Shown: positions 44,640 to 53,574, numbered from the stretch's first letter. The stretch: DNA of 64,000 bases from DATJLY01 sp963729295 (GCA_963729295.1 CAVSNJ010000010.1:124001-188000); one strand, 5' to 3'. Numbers and translations: made by a program. Notes: generated from the letters alone by a model not told the origin.

Positions 44640-45268
44640 CCGCGCTTTGGCGGCGGCGGCGGGACCGTGTCGACGTAGCTCTTGCGCGCGCGGATTTTTT
44701 CACCCGCCCGCTGGATGTTCTTGGCATTCGCCAGCATCGCCTCGCCCTCGGGCGTGCGGAAGAAATAGAACAGGATCGGGCAGAGCAGCAGGTCGGGGAG
44801 CGAGATGTCGGTGCCGAGGAGATAGGGGCCCTCGGCGAGCGCGTCATCGAGCACCGCGATCTGGCGCTTCGCGTCCTCGGCTGCCTTGTCGATGACGGCG
44901 CGATCGGGCGTGCCGCTCGGCGGCATGAAATATTGCAGCACGATCTGACGGATCATCGAGCGGTCGTAATAGGCGTTGATGGAGCTCATCCATTGCTCCA
45001 TCCGCGCGCGGCGGCGGAGATCGGCGGGCACGAGTTTCGGCCCGTCGAACGCCTCGTCGATATAGCGCAGGATCGCGCTCGTCTCGTAGAGCGTGAAGTC
45101 GCCATGCTGCATGCCCGGCATCTTGCCGAAGGGATGCACGCGGTTGATCGTCTCGCTGTGCGGCGTCGCGTGCTCGAGCGTGTAGGGCACGCCCTTCTCG
45201 ATCAGCGCCATGCGCGCGCTGCGCACGTAGGTGCTTTGCGGAATGCCATAGAGGATGAGATCAGCCAT
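44636..45268 (-). CDS. glutathione S-transferase family protein
   Basis: A 210-residue GST. The N-terminal thioredoxin-like domain shows ILYGIPQSTYVRSARMAL, the cis-Pro loop GKMPGMQHG and the glutathione-binding ETSAILRYIDEAF. The helical C-terminal domain has YLLGTDISLPDLLLCPIL. It probably conjugates or reduces a substrate with glutathione. ATG 45268 overlaps the SRPBCC stop (TGATG), and the stop overlaps the cyclase start, in a tightly packed operon. Confidence 0.88.
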   Translation of the reverse strand: MADLILYGIPQSTYVRSARMALIEKGVPYTLEHATPHSETINRVHPFGKMPGMQHGDFTLYETSAILRYIDEAFDGPKLVPADLRRRARMEQWMSSINAYYDRSMIRQIVLQYFMPPSGTPDRAVIDKAAEDAKRQIAVLDDALAEGPYLLGTDISLPDLLLCPILFYFFRTPEGEAMLANAKNIQRAGEKIRARKSYVDTVPPPPPKRG

Positions 45269-45750
45269 CACGCCCTCCCGTGTTGCAGATACTGTACCAG
45301 CTTGTCCATGCAGCCGTCCCAGCCCTGCGCGTGGCTGTCGCGCGAATCCTTGGATTCGAGCTTTTCGTGCCGCAGCGTCAGCTCCGTCTTCGCTCCGACC
45401 GCGCGCAGCGTGATGGTGACGATGCTCTCGTGGCCGGCCCTGTGCGTCAGCATGTCCTCCTCCCACGCCCAGGTGAAGACGAGGCGCGAAGGCGGCACGA
45501 TCTCGCGATAGGTGCCGGAGACGATGCTCATGCCAGCAGGGTTGGGCGTTCCGTGCATGACGATGCGGTAAGTCCCGCCGACGCGCGCTTCGAGCGCCGC
45601 GATCTCGGCGCGGATCGTGCCTGGCCCCATCCAGCGCGAGAACTGCTTCGGGTCGGTCCAGGCGGCGAACACGGCCTCGCGTGAGGCGTCGAGCGTGCGC
45701 GTGACGGTGAGCGTCGTGCTATCGCTTACGCTTTGATCGGTGCTTGCCAT
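45268..45750 (-). CDS. SRPBCC (AHSA1-like) domain protein
   Basis: A 160-residue START/Bet v1-like protein with a hydrophobic ligand cavity: TLTVTRTLDASREAVFAAWTDP, FSRWMGPGTI, VFTWAWEEDM and a C-terminal helix with HAQGWDGCMDKL. Such proteins (AHSA1 family) regularly follow an ArsR repressor, as here: the ArsR gene end overlaps this start by 32 bases. It is thought to bind a small lipid-like or toxic ligand. Confidence 0.88.
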   Translation of the reverse strand: MASTDQSVSDSTTLTVTRTLDASREAVFAAWTDPKQFSRWMGPGTIRAEIAALEARVGGTYRIVMHGTPNPAGMSIVSGTYREIVPPSRLVFTWAWEEDMLTHRAGHESIVTITLRAVGAKTELTLRHEKLESKDSRDSHAQGWDGCMDKLVQYLQHGRA

Positions 45751-46075
45751 GTTTTGCTCCCTTCGCGTTTTCGAGATGCGCCGCGAGCCGGTCGAGGCTC
45801 GCGCTCCAGAATTCACGGTGGAATTCGATCCAGCGTCGCGCCTCGTCGAGCGGGCGCGGCGTGAGCCGGCAGCGCCTCATCTGGCCGTCGCGCCGCCGCT
45901 CGATCAGCGCGGCATGCTCCAGCACCTTCAGGTGGCGCGAAATCGCCGGCAGCGAGATGGCGAAGGGGTGCGCGAGCTCCGTCACCGTCGCCTCCCCGGC
46001 GGCGAGCCGGGCGAGGATTGCGCGCCGCGTCGGATCGGCCAAAGCCGCAAATGTGTGATCGAGGTTGGGCGTCAT
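45719..46075 (-). CDS. ArsR family transcriptional repressor
   Basis: A 118-residue winged-helix repressor: LADPTRRAILARLAAGEATVTELA and the recognition helix ISLPAISRHLKVLEHAALIERRRDGQ. It lacks the Cys metal ligands of arsenic sensors, so it is of the SRPBCC-linked (SdpR-like) type. ATG 46075 sits directly beside an AT-rich palindrome at 46076-46095, a likely autoregulatory operator. It heads a five-gene operon (SRPBCC, GST, cyclase, reductase). Confidence 0.9.
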   Translation of the reverse strand: MTPNLDHTFAALADPTRRAILARLAAGEATVTELAHPFAISLPAISRHLKVLEHAALIERRRDGQMRRCRLTPRPLDEARRWIEFHREFWSASLDRLAAHLENAKGAKHGKHRSKRKR

Positions 46076-46095
46076 ATTTAACAAGAAGGTTAAAT
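46076..46095. promoter_or_regulatory. likely ArsR operator
   Basis: ATTTAAC-AAGAAG-GTTAAAT is a perfect seven-base inverted repeat with a six-base spacer, touching the ArsR start codon. Its AT richness stands out in GC-rich surroundings. Size and symmetry fit dimeric ArsR binding. It would block the ribosome site or a promoter just upstream. Confidence 0.6.
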
Positions 46096-46138
46096 ACAAA
46101 TGCCGCCGGAGTCAATGGGGAAAATGCGAGAGGGGGGG

Positions 46139-47653
46139 TCACTCGGCGGCTTTTGCCTCGGGCGGCAGGGAGGCGGCAAGGGCGCGGTCGAACGTGTTGC
46201 CCTCGGGATCGGCGAGCGCCGCTTCGCGCAAGCTCCGGACGCGAGCGGGCGCGGCGCCATTCGGCTGGGCGAGCGCCGGGACCACCGCGCTATCGAAAAT
46301 GCGGCGGTAGTTGGCCCGGCCGCGGCGATAGGTGTCGCCATATCCTTTGAGCAATCGCGCGCACAGCACGATTTCCTGCGCCAGCTCCTTCGAATCCTGT
46401 GCCGCGCGCACCACCGCATCGAGCCATTCCTCGATCGCGCGGCTCTCCTCGACGAAACGATGGCTCGCGCGCCGAAAACGCCGCATCTTCGCCAGCGCCC
46501 AGAGCCGAAAGAACCCGCTGATGCTGGTGCTTTGCAGCCGCATCGGCATGTGGAGGCGGTCGCGCAAGCCGCGACGCTCGGCCCAGCGTTCGAGCGCGCG
46601 GCCAATCCGCGCCGGCAAGACCGCGCTCATCTCGTCGATGCCGGGCTTCAAGAACTCGGTGATGCGCACGGGCTCGCCCGGCCGCGCGCGGATCTCGCGC
46701 ATGACCTTGGCGAAGCGCTCGGGTCGCGTCTTCAGATCGGCGACGCGGATCACGTCCTCGTAACTCATCCAGAGCGCAAGATAGCGCCCGGCCTCGGCCG
46801 TAAGATCGCCGTCGCGGTCGATGGCGGCAACGCGCCGCACACGCTCGTAATAAAGCCGCGCATAGTCCGCGTCCTGGTAATCCGCGGTGCGCCGCAATCC
46901 CTCCTCGACGATCGCGACCGCGGCGGCCGGAAACTCGCGCCGGACCGTGCCGATGAGCGCGTCCGTGCCAAGGGCGAGGCTGCGCGGGGCGCGGTCGTCG
47001 CGCGGCAGGATGTCGGGCGGCACGCCCGCTTCGGCGAACTCCCACCCCTTGGCGAAAGCCGCGAGATTCTGCGCGACCGCGATCCCGCCCTCGCGGATCG
47101 CCGCCTCGAACTTATCGCGCGCGATCGGCAGCGTGCCCGACCCCGCGGCGACGCCAAACAGCACGGCGTTCAATGACAGGTCGCGCGTCGCATTGCTTTG
47201 CGTCAGGTCGAACAGGATCGGACGGCGCGCCAAGGCGCGCGCGGCCTCGAGGATGCGGCTCGTGTCGAAGCGGCCGTCGGCCATCGCCTGCTTTTCCGCG
47301 ATCGCGTAGATACGGTGCGTCGCGGCGGCGAGCGTGGTGCGGTCGGGCGTGACGTAGCCGCCTTCGAGCGCGCGGCCCGCCTCGATCACTTCCGACGCCA
47401 GCATCACGTCGACCCCGCCGGGGCTCGGATAAAGCCCGAACAGCGGGCGCTTGCCGCCGAGCTCGGCATAGGTCGCGGGAAAAATCTCGACATAGTAGGT
47501 CGTGGCGCCAGTCCGTTGCGCCACGCCGGGGATCGAGGTCGCCTGCACCGGCAGCTCGGCCGCCATCGCCGCCGCGACGATCCAGTCGGTGAGCACGCCG
47601 CCGCCTTCGCCGCCCAAGGCGGCGATCAGCACCGTGACCGGCCGCGCGCTCAT
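46139..47653 (-). CDS. indolepyruvate oxidoreductase beta-type subunit with long C-terminal extension
   Basis: A 504-residue protein. The N-terminal about 190 residues are the gamma/beta oxidoreductase domain of indolepyruvate:ferredoxin oxidoreductase (VLIAALGGEGGGVLTDWIVAAA, SIPGVAQRTGATTYYVE). A long C-terminal part of about 300 residues (from NLAAFAKGWEF on) corresponds to the extra domain of the fused proteobacterial form. ATG 47653 overlaps the alpha-subunit stop by four bases, so both are coupled. The complex oxidises arylpyruvates to aryl-acetyl-CoA with ferredoxin or a similar acceptor. Confidence 0.86.
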   Translation of the reverse strand: MSARPVTVLIAALGGEGGGVLTDWIVAAAMAAELPVQATSIPGVAQRTGATTYYVEIFPATYAELGGKRPLFGLYPSPGGVDVMLASEVIEAGRALEGGYVTPDRTTLAAATHRIYAIAEKQAMADGRFDTSRILEAARALARRPILFDLTQSNATRDLSLNAVLFGVAAGSGTLPIARDKFEAAIREGGIAVAQNLAAFAKGWEFAEAGVPPDILPRDDRAPRSLALGTDALIGTVRREFPAAAVAIVEEGLRRTADYQDADYARLYYERVRRVAAIDRDGDLTAEAGRYLALWMSYEDVIRVADLKTRPERFAKVMREIRARPGEPVRITEFLKPGIDEMSAVLPARIGRALERWAERRGLRDRLHMPMRLQSTSISGFFRLWALAKMRRFRRASHRFVEESRAIEEWLDAVVRAAQDSKELAQEIVLCARLLKGYGDTYRRGRANYRRIFDSAVVPALAQPNGAAPARVRSLREAALADPEGNTFDRALAASLPPEAKAAE

Positions 47654-49797
47654 TCGGCCGCCGCCGCGACGGGCGCTGCCTGCGCCTGGAGCCGCGCGAT
47701 CACCCGTTGCCGCAACCGCGCGAGCCACAGATCCCACGACCGCGGGTTCTGCACGATGTCGGCGCGGTAGAAGGACGGACACAGCACCGCCGCGTCCGCC
47801 ACCTCGCCGCAGACGCCGCAGCCGACGCAGTCGTTGTTGACGTGCGCCACCGGATCGGGCCGCAGCGGATCGGGATTGGGCTTCACGGTCAGGGACGGGC
47901 AGCCCGAAAGCCGGATGCACGAATGATCGCCCGTGCAGGTATCCTCATCGACGCCGAAGCGCGTGCGCACGACGCGCTTGCCGTCCTGCACCGCCTTGCG
48001 CAGGAGCGGGCGGATGCGGCGCTGGCGCGCGAGCTGACATTCGCCGTTCGCGACGATCACCTTGAGCCCGCGCACCGGCGAGGCGAGCGCCGACTTGAGC
48101 TGCCGCGCCATCTTGCCGACGCTGTAGCTGCGGATCGAGCGCACCCACGAGATGCCCATGTTGGCGAGCGCCTGCTCGATCGAGGCGGTGGCCTTGCGCT
48201 GGCCGCCCGCCGTGGTGGAGGGGAGATATTGCTGCCCCGTCGCCGAGCTGTAGCCGTTGTTCATGATGATCAGGACACCGTCCTGGCCGTTGAACGCGGC
48301 GCCGGTCACGCCGGTGCTGAGCCCGTTATGCCAGAACCCGCCATCGCCCATGATGCTGATGACGCGTTTCTCGAACGCGGGCGCGACGCCCGCCGCGCTG
48401 GAAAGCCCCAGCCCATAGCCCAGCACCGAATTGCCGATGTTGAAGGGCGGCAGGGTCGAGAAGGTATGGCAGCCGATATCGGCCGCGACATGGATCTTGC
48501 CGATGTCGCGCTCGACCAGCTTGATCGCGGAAAAGACCGGCCGCTCGGGACAGCCGGTGCAGAATCCCGGCGGGCGCTTCGGCACCGGCGCGCCGATGAG
48601 CTTCTGGGCCTGCTGCTTCCACGCTTCGAGCTGCGCGAGGCGCTGGCCGATCGCGGCGAGATCGACGCCCTTCGGCACCGCGCCTTCGAGGAAGCGGCCA
48701 ACGCCCTGGAGCATCACCTCGGCGGTGTATTCGCCCGCCATCGGCAGCACCGACTTGCCGACGACAGTGGTGTTGAGGTCCGCCTTGCGCAGGAGCGCGT
48801 TCAACGCCTGCTCGAGATAGTCGGGATGGCCTTCTTCGACCATGAGGACCGCGCGCTTCCCGGCGCAGAAATCGGTGATCTCGTCGGGCACGAGCGGATA
48901 GGTCACGTTGAGGCAGAGGATTGGCACCTGGCTCGCACCGAACGCATCGGCCAGGCCCAGTTCGCTGAGCGCGCGCAAAACCGTGTTGTAGATGCCGCCC
49001 TGGCAGATGATGCCGATCTCGTCGAGCGCGCCGGGGAAGAGCTCGTTGAGCTTGCGCCGCCGGATGAAGTCGATCGCGGCGGGAAAGCGGTTCGCGATCT
49101 TGTCCTTCTCTTGCGCGTAGGTCGCCGGCGGCAGGCAGATGCGGCCGTAATCGAAATCGGGTTCGGCGATCTTGTGGTTCTTGCCGACCGCGGGCCGCTG
49201 ATTGTCCTTCGTCGCGAACCGTCCGTGCACGTGGCAGGCGCGGATGCGGAACTCCATGATGACGGGCGCGCGCGACACCTCGGAGAGCTCATAGGCCTCG
49301 GCGATGAGATCGACGAAGCGCGTATGGTCGGGCCGCGGGTCCATGAGCCATATCGACGACTTCATGGCGAAGGCGTGCGTCCGCTCCTGGATGATCGAGG
49401 CGCCTTCGCCGTAATCCTCGCCGACGATGATGACGGCGCCGCCCTTGACCCCCGCCGAGGCGAGGTTCGAGAGCGCGTCCGAGGCGACGTTGGTGCCAAC
49501 CGTCGATTTCCATACCGCGGCACCGCGCATCGGATAGTTGATCGAGGCGGCGAGCATCGAGGCGGCGCCCGCCTCGTTGGCGGCGGGTGCGAAATGGACG
49601 CCGAGCTCGTCCAGAAGCGGCTTCGCGTCGCTCAGGACGTCCATCAGGTGCGAGACCGGCGCACCTTGATAGCCCGTGACGTAGCTGACGCCGGCCTGCA
49701 ACAGGCCCTTGGTGATGGCAAGGATGCCTTCGCCCTCGAACACATCGCCCGCGCCCTTGCGCAAAAGCGCCACTTCCTTGGTGAAGGATCGTTCCAT
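47650..49797 (-). CDS. indolepyruvate ferredoxin oxidoreductase alpha-type subunit
   Basis: A 715-residue ThDP and iron-sulfur enzyme subunit. It has a pyrimidine domain (GYQGAPVSHLMDVL), a ThDP domain with MGDGGFWHNGLSTG...MNNGYSSATGQQ, a CPERP motif (PPGFCTGCPERPVFSAI) and a C-terminal ferredoxin-like region with two Cys clusters (CTGDHSCIRLSGCPSL and CVGCGVCGEVADAAVLCPSF) for 4Fe-4S centres. It converts aryl-2-oxoacids to acyl-CoA; this fits the aromatic theme. ATG 49797 was chosen at the start of conservation (MERSFTKEV). It stands divergent from pyrE. Confidence 0.9.
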   Translation of the reverse strand: MERSFTKEVALLRKGAGDVFEGEGILAITKGLLQAGVSYVTGYQGAPVSHLMDVLSDAKPLLDELGVHFAPAANEAGAASMLAASINYPMRGAAVWKSTVGTNVASDALSNLASAGVKGGAVIIVGEDYGEGASIIQERTHAFAMKSSIWLMDPRPDHTRFVDLIAEAYELSEVSRAPVIMEFRIRACHVHGRFATKDNQRPAVGKNHKIAEPDFDYGRICLPPATYAQEKDKIANRFPAAIDFIRRRKLNELFPGALDEIGIICQGGIYNTVLRALSELGLADAFGASQVPILCLNVTYPLVPDEITDFCAGKRAVLMVEEGHPDYLEQALNALLRKADLNTTVVGKSVLPMAGEYTAEVMLQGVGRFLEGAVPKGVDLAAIGQRLAQLEAWKQQAQKLIGAPVPKRPPGFCTGCPERPVFSAIKLVERDIGKIHVAADIGCHTFSTLPPFNIGNSVLGYGLGLSSAAGVAPAFEKRVISIMGDGGFWHNGLSTGVTGAAFNGQDGVLIIMNNGYSSATGQQYLPSTTAGGQRKATASIEQALANMGISWVRSIRSYSVGKMARQLKSALASPVRGLKVIVANGECQLARQRRIRPLLRKAVQDGKRVVRTRFGVDEDTCTGDHSCIRLSGCPSLTVKPNPDPLRPDPVAHVNNDCVGCGVCGEVADAAVLCPSFYRADIVQNPRSWDLWLARLRQRVIARLQAQAAPVAAAAE

Positions 49798-49847
49798 GCG
49801 AATCCTCTCGATCTTCTCTATATTAGCGGATCGGAGGGGGTCTACCC

Positions 49848-50399
49848 ATGGCGGATTTGGCGGCCGCGAAGCGGCGGCTTCTCGCAATCATCAAGGCGAA
49901 ATCGCTGCTGAAAGGCACGTTCAAGCTCGCCTCGGGCGGGGAGAGCAGCTACTACCTCGACCTGAAGCCCACCATGTTCGATCCCGAGGGCGCGGCGCTC
50001 CTGGCGGAGATCGTGTTCGCCATGCTCGCGGACGAGCCCGGCGTCGATGCGATCGGCGGGCTCGAATTGGGCGCCGTGCCGATCGTCGTCGCGGTCGCGG
50101 CCAAGAGCTGGCCCGGGCGTCCCATCCACGGCTTCGTCGTGCGCAAGGAGAAGAAGGGCCACGGCACCGACCAGAAGATCGACGGCAACTACAAGGCGGG
50201 CGCGCCCGTCATTCTGATGGAGGACGTGACGACCAAAGGCGGCTCGGTGATGCAGGCGGTCAATGCCGTGCGCGGGCAGGGCGGCACCGTCCGCAAGATC
50301 ATCACCGTGGTGGACCGCCTCGAAGGAGCCGCCGAGAACTTGGCGCGCGAGGGCCTCACCCTCGTGCCGATCTTCACCGCCAAAGACCTGCTGGATTAG
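49848..50399 (+). CDS. pyrE: orotate phosphoribosyltransferase
   Basis: A 183-residue type I phosphoribosyltransferase of pyrimidine synthesis, converting orotate and PRPP to OMP. It shows the OPRT start LKGTFKLASGGESSYYLDLKP, the PRPP loop ILMEDVTTKGGSV and RKEKKGHGTDQKI with the catalytic Lys region. The PRPP motif reads EDVTTKGGS in place of the more common EDVITTGGS. It is a housekeeping gene, divergent from iorA with a 50-base gap containing GATCGGAGGGGG as ribosome site. Confidence 0.9.
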   Translation: MADLAAAKRRLLAIIKAKSLLKGTFKLASGGESSYYLDLKPTMFDPEGAALLAEIVFAMLADEPGVDAIGGLELGAVPIVVAVAAKSWPGRPIHGFVVRKEKKGHGTDQKIDGNYKAGAPVILMEDVTTKGGSVMQAVNAVRGQGGTVRKIITVVDRLEGAAENLAREGLTLVPIFTAKDLLD

Positions 50400-50405
50400 C
50401 AGCCG

Positions 50406-50900
50406 ATGGAAGCGCGGCCAAAAACCCCGACAGACGCGGAACGCGGCGCGCGCGACATTGCCGGGCCGAGCGATCCCATCGTCACGCGGATTCATCGCTA
50501 CTGGAGCGACAAGCGCGCCGGACGCCGCATGCCGAGCCGCGCCGACATCGATCCGGCGGAACTCGGGCGGCTCGTGCTCAACGTCATGCTTTACGACGTC
50601 GAGGAACCGGGAAAGCTCTACCGCGTCCGGCTGGTCGGCGGCGCGATCGTCGATTTCCATGGCGTCAACGCCACGGGTGAGATCGCCGGCACCTTCATGC
50701 CGCCCACATCGGCGGCGCAAACGATCGAGATTCTGACCGCCGTCGTCGTCAATCGCGCGCCGCGTTTCCGTGCCGGCTTCGCGCACTGGAGCCGCGACAA
50801 GTCCTTCCGCAAGTTCGAGGCCTGCTTCCTGCCGCTGTCGCCCGACGATGATCGAGTCGACAAGATTCTGGCCGGCATCGCCTTCGACACGGCCGGCTAG
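50406..50900 (+). CDS. PAS domain-containing protein (PAS_5 family)
   Basis: A 164-residue protein with one PAS-like domain: IHRYWSDKRAGRRMPSRADIDP at the N-terminus and VMLYDVEEPGKLYRVRLVG...FMPPTSA in the core. This alphaproteobacterial PAS_5 group is usually a stand-alone protein of unknown signal. It starts six bases after pyrE and ends by overlapping the convergent RidA gene by four bases. Role unknown. Confidence 0.82.
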   Translation: MEARPKTPTDAERGARDIAGPSDPIVTRIHRYWSDKRAGRRMPSRADIDPAELGRLVLNVMLYDVEEPGKLYRVRLVGGAIVDFHGVNATGEIAGTFMPPTSAAQTIEILTAVVVNRAPRFRAGFAHWSRDKSFRKFEACFLPLSPDDDRVDKILAGIAFDTAG

Positions 50901-51289
50901 CGCGGCAGAACCGCCGTCGCCTCGATCTCGACGAGCGCGCGCGGATCGACGAGGCGCTTCACCTCGACCGCGGTCATCGCCGGAAAGTGCCGGCCCATGA
51001 CGGCGCGATAGGCCGCGCCGATTTCGCGGAGCTTCGCTGTGTAGTCGGCGAGGTCGGTCATGTACCAGGTGAGGCGCACGACGTGCTCGGGCGCGGCACC
51101 CGCCGCCTTCAGCACGTCGGCGATGTTTTGCAGCGCCTGCCTCGCCTGCGCCGGAAGCCCTTCGGGGAACGCGCCGTCCACTGTGCTGCCCCATTGCCCC
51201 GCGACATAGACGACGCGGCCCTCGGCGGCGACGGCATGGGCGAAGCCCTTGGCCGGCGGCCAGCCCTCGGGATGGATGAGCGTGCTCAT
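50897..51289 (-). CDS. RidA family enamine/imine deaminase
   Basis: A 130-residue RidA/YjgF-like protein. RidA proteins hydrolyse reactive enamines and imines to ketones and ammonia. The N-terminal block HAVAAEGRVVYVAGQ and the conserved LVEIEATAVLPR end are visible; the catalytic Arg of RidA (NRVTVEIEA-type region) reads KRLVDPRALVEIEA. ATG 51289 overlaps the monooxygenase stop by four bases, so the two are coupled. This fits removal of the enamine product of the fused monooxygenase/reductase. Confidence 0.86.
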   Translation of the reverse strand: MSTLIHPEGWPPAKGFAHAVAAEGRVVYVAGQWGSTVDGAFPEGLPAQARQALQNIADVLKAAGAAPEHVVRLTWYMTDLADYTAKLREIGAAYRAVMGRHFPAMTAVEVKRLVDPRALVEIEATAVLPR

Positions 51290-53574
51290 ATGACGATCGC
51301 CATGTCGGCCGCTTCCTGCCCCTTGAGGCGTTCCAGTTGCTTCTTGCCGTCGAGATATTGCAGTGGCCACGGCGCGTCGTAGCCGAGCGTCACGGCGGCG
51401 TGGAGCGCGAAGCTCGGGTCGCACAGATGCGGCCGCGCCAGCGCGCAAAGATCGGCGCGCCCGCCGGCGATGATCGAATTGACGTGATCCGGCTCGAAGA
51501 TATTGCCGACCGCCATGGTGGCGATGCCGACCTCGTTGCGGATGCGGTCGGAGAACGGCGTCTGGAACATGCGTCCGTAGATCGGCCGCGCCTTCTGCGA
51601 GGTAAGGCCCGACGACACGTCGATGAGATCGGCGGCCGCCGCCTTGAAGGCGCGCGCGATCTCGACCGAGTCGGTGGGCGTGATGCCGCCGTCCACCCAA
51701 TCGGTCGCCGAGATGCGCACCGACATCGGCCGGTCCTCGGGCCAGGCCGCGCGCATCGCCCGAAATACTTCCAGCGGGAAGCGCAGGCGGTTTTCGAGGC
51801 TGCCGCCATATTCGTCCGCGCGCTTGTTCGTGAGCGGCGTGATGAAGGAGGAGAGGAGATAGCCGTGCGCGGCATGGAGCTCGAGCAGGTCGAACCCGGC
51901 GCGCGCGCCGCGCCGCGCGGCTTCGGTAAAGGCGTCGCGCACCGCGTCCATGTCGGCGCGCGTCATCTCGCGCGGCACCTGGTTTGCGGCACTCCACGGC
52001 ACGGGCGACGGGGCGATGAGAGGCCACGCGTCCGCCGGATCGAGCGGCGCGTCATATCCTTCCCAGCCGACCTTCGTCGCACCCTTGGCGCCGGCATGGC
52101 CCAGTTGCAGCGCGATCTTCGTGTGGCTCTTCTCGTGCACGAAGCGGACGATACGCGCGAAGACCTCTTCCTGCGCGTCGTTCCACAGGCCGCAGCAGCC
52201 GGGCGAGATGCGGCCCTCCGGCGCGACGCACGTCATCTCGGTGAAGACGAGGCCCGCGCCGCCCAAGGCGCGCGCGCCCAAATGCACGAGGTGGAAGTCG
52301 TTGGGCACGCCGTCCTTGGCGCTGTACATCGCCATCGGCGAGCACACGATGCGGTTCTCGAGCTTCATGCCTTTCAAGCGGAACGGCAGGAACATCGGCG
52401 GCACCGGCCGCTCCGCTGATGTGCCCGTCGTGCGCTCGCCGAGCCAGCGTTCGACCCGCTCGAGATAGGATTTGTCGCGCTGGCGCAGATTTTCGTGGCT
52501 GACGCGCTGGCTCCGCGTGAGCAGCGAATAGGCGAACTGGCGCGGCGGAAAACGGGCATAGCGCGCGACGTTCTCGAACCATTCGGTCGAATTGCGCGCC
52601 GCCGATTGGAGGCGCAGCACCTCGACCCGGCGCTCGGTCTCGTACGCCGCAAGCGCAGGCGCAAGTGTTTCGTGGCGCTGGAGCGCGCGCGCCAGGGCGA
52701 TCGCGTCCTCGAGCGCGAGCTTCGTGCCTGAGCCGATCGAGAAATGCGCCGAATGCGCCGCGTCGCCCATCAATACGAGGTTCCCGCGCACCCAGTTCTT
52801 GTTGGCGACGCGCGGGAACGTCACCCAGTCCGAGCCGCCGCCCGGCTTCGGCTGCGCCATCAATCCCTTGCCTTCGAGCCACGGCGCGAACAGTCGGCGG
52901 CAGAAATCGAGCGTCGCCCCTTGGTCGGCGCGGTCGAGCCCGGCGGCGCGCCAGCTTTCCTCGCGCGTCTCGACGATGAAGGTCGAGGTGCCGGCGTCGA
53001 AGCGATAGGCGTGCGCCTGGAACCAGCCCCATTCGGTCGCGACGAAGACGAAGGTGAAAGCCTCGAACAGGCGGTGCGTGCCGAGCCAGACAAATTTGTT
53101 GCGGCGCCAGTCGACCTCTGGCTGGAAATGCTCGGCGTAAGCGGCACGCACGCGGCTGTTGATGCCGTCCGCCGCGACGATGAGGTCGGCGTCGGCGAAT
53201 TGCTGGATGTCGGGCACTTCGTGCTCGAACACAATTTCGACGCCGAGCTCGCGCGCGCGCTCCTGCAAGATCGTGAGCAGCCGGCGCCGCTCGATGCCGC
53301 AAAAACCGTGGCCGTGCGAGGTGACGACATTGCCCTTGAAATGGATCTCGATGTCGTCCCAGTGGGCGAAATTGTCGATGATGCGTTTCTGCGTCGCCTC
53401 GTCGCCGTCGCGCATGTTCTCGAGCGTCTGGTCCGAGAACACGACGCCCCAGCCGAACGTGTCGCCGGCGCGGTTGCGCTCGTAAAGGGTGACGTGATGG
53501 GCGGGGTCGGCCTTCTTCATCAGGATGGCGAAATAGAGCCCCGCCGGCCCGCCGCCGATGCACACGATTCGCAT
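51286..53574 (-). CDS. bifunctional flavin monooxygenase/ene-reductase (salicylyl-CoA 5-hydroxylase or 2-aminobenzoyl-CoA monooxygenase/reductase type)
   Basis: A 762-residue fusion. The N-terminal half (about residues 1-385) is an FAD aromatic hydroxylase: GGGPAGLYFAILMKK nucleotide fold and LMGDAAHSAHFSIGSG, with the VVFSDQTLENMRDGD block typical of salicylyl-CoA 5-hydroxylase. The C-terminal half (about 390-762) is an old-yellow-enzyme-like NADH:flavin oxidoreductase (FLPFRLKGMKLENRIVCSPM, AAHGYLLSSFITPLTN). The length and order match known bifunctional 2-aminobenzoyl-CoA monooxygenase/reductase and salicylyl-CoA hydroxylase/oxidoreductase. A RidA gene is coupled downstream, favouring an amino-substituted substrate. 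No CoA ligase is adjacent. Confidence 0.9.
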   Translation of the reverse strand: MRIVCIGGGPAGLYFAILMKKADPAHHVTLYERNRAGDTFGWGVVFSDQTLENMRDGDEATQKRIIDNFAHWDDIEIHFKGNVVTSHGHGFCGIERRRLLTILQERARELGVEIVFEHEVPDIQQFADADLIVAADGINSRVRAAYAEHFQPEVDWRRNKFVWLGTHRLFEAFTFVFVATEWGWFQAHAYRFDAGTSTFIVETREESWRAAGLDRADQGATLDFCRRLFAPWLEGKGLMAQPKPGGGSDWVTFPRVANKNWVRGNLVLMGDAAHSAHFSIGSGTKLALEDAIALARALQRHETLAPALAAYETERRVEVLRLQSAARNSTEWFENVARYARFPPRQFAYSLLTRSQRVSHENLRQRDKSYLERVERWLGERTTGTSAERPVPPMFLPFRLKGMKLENRIVCSPMAMYSAKDGVPNDFHLVHLGARALGGAGLVFTEMTCVAPEGRISPGCCGLWNDAQEEVFARIVRFVHEKSHTKIALQLGHAGAKGATKVGWEGYDAPLDPADAWPLIAPSPVPWSAANQVPREMTRADMDAVRDAFTEAARRGARAGFDLLELHAAHGYLLSSFITPLTNKRADEYGGSLENRLRFPLEVFRAMRAAWPEDRPMSVRISATDWVDGGITPTDSVEIARAFKAAAADLIDVSSGLTSQKARPIYGRMFQTPFSDRIRNEVGIATMAVGNIFEPDHVNSIIAGGRADLCALARPHLCDPSFALHAAVTLGYDAPWPLQYLDGKKQLERLKGQEAADMAIVI

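Noticed and set aside
42354..49911. Plus-strand open frames of 774 and 734 codons
   Set aside because: Both lie opposite well conserved minus-strand genes (reductase, cyclase, iorA) and have no motifs of their own.
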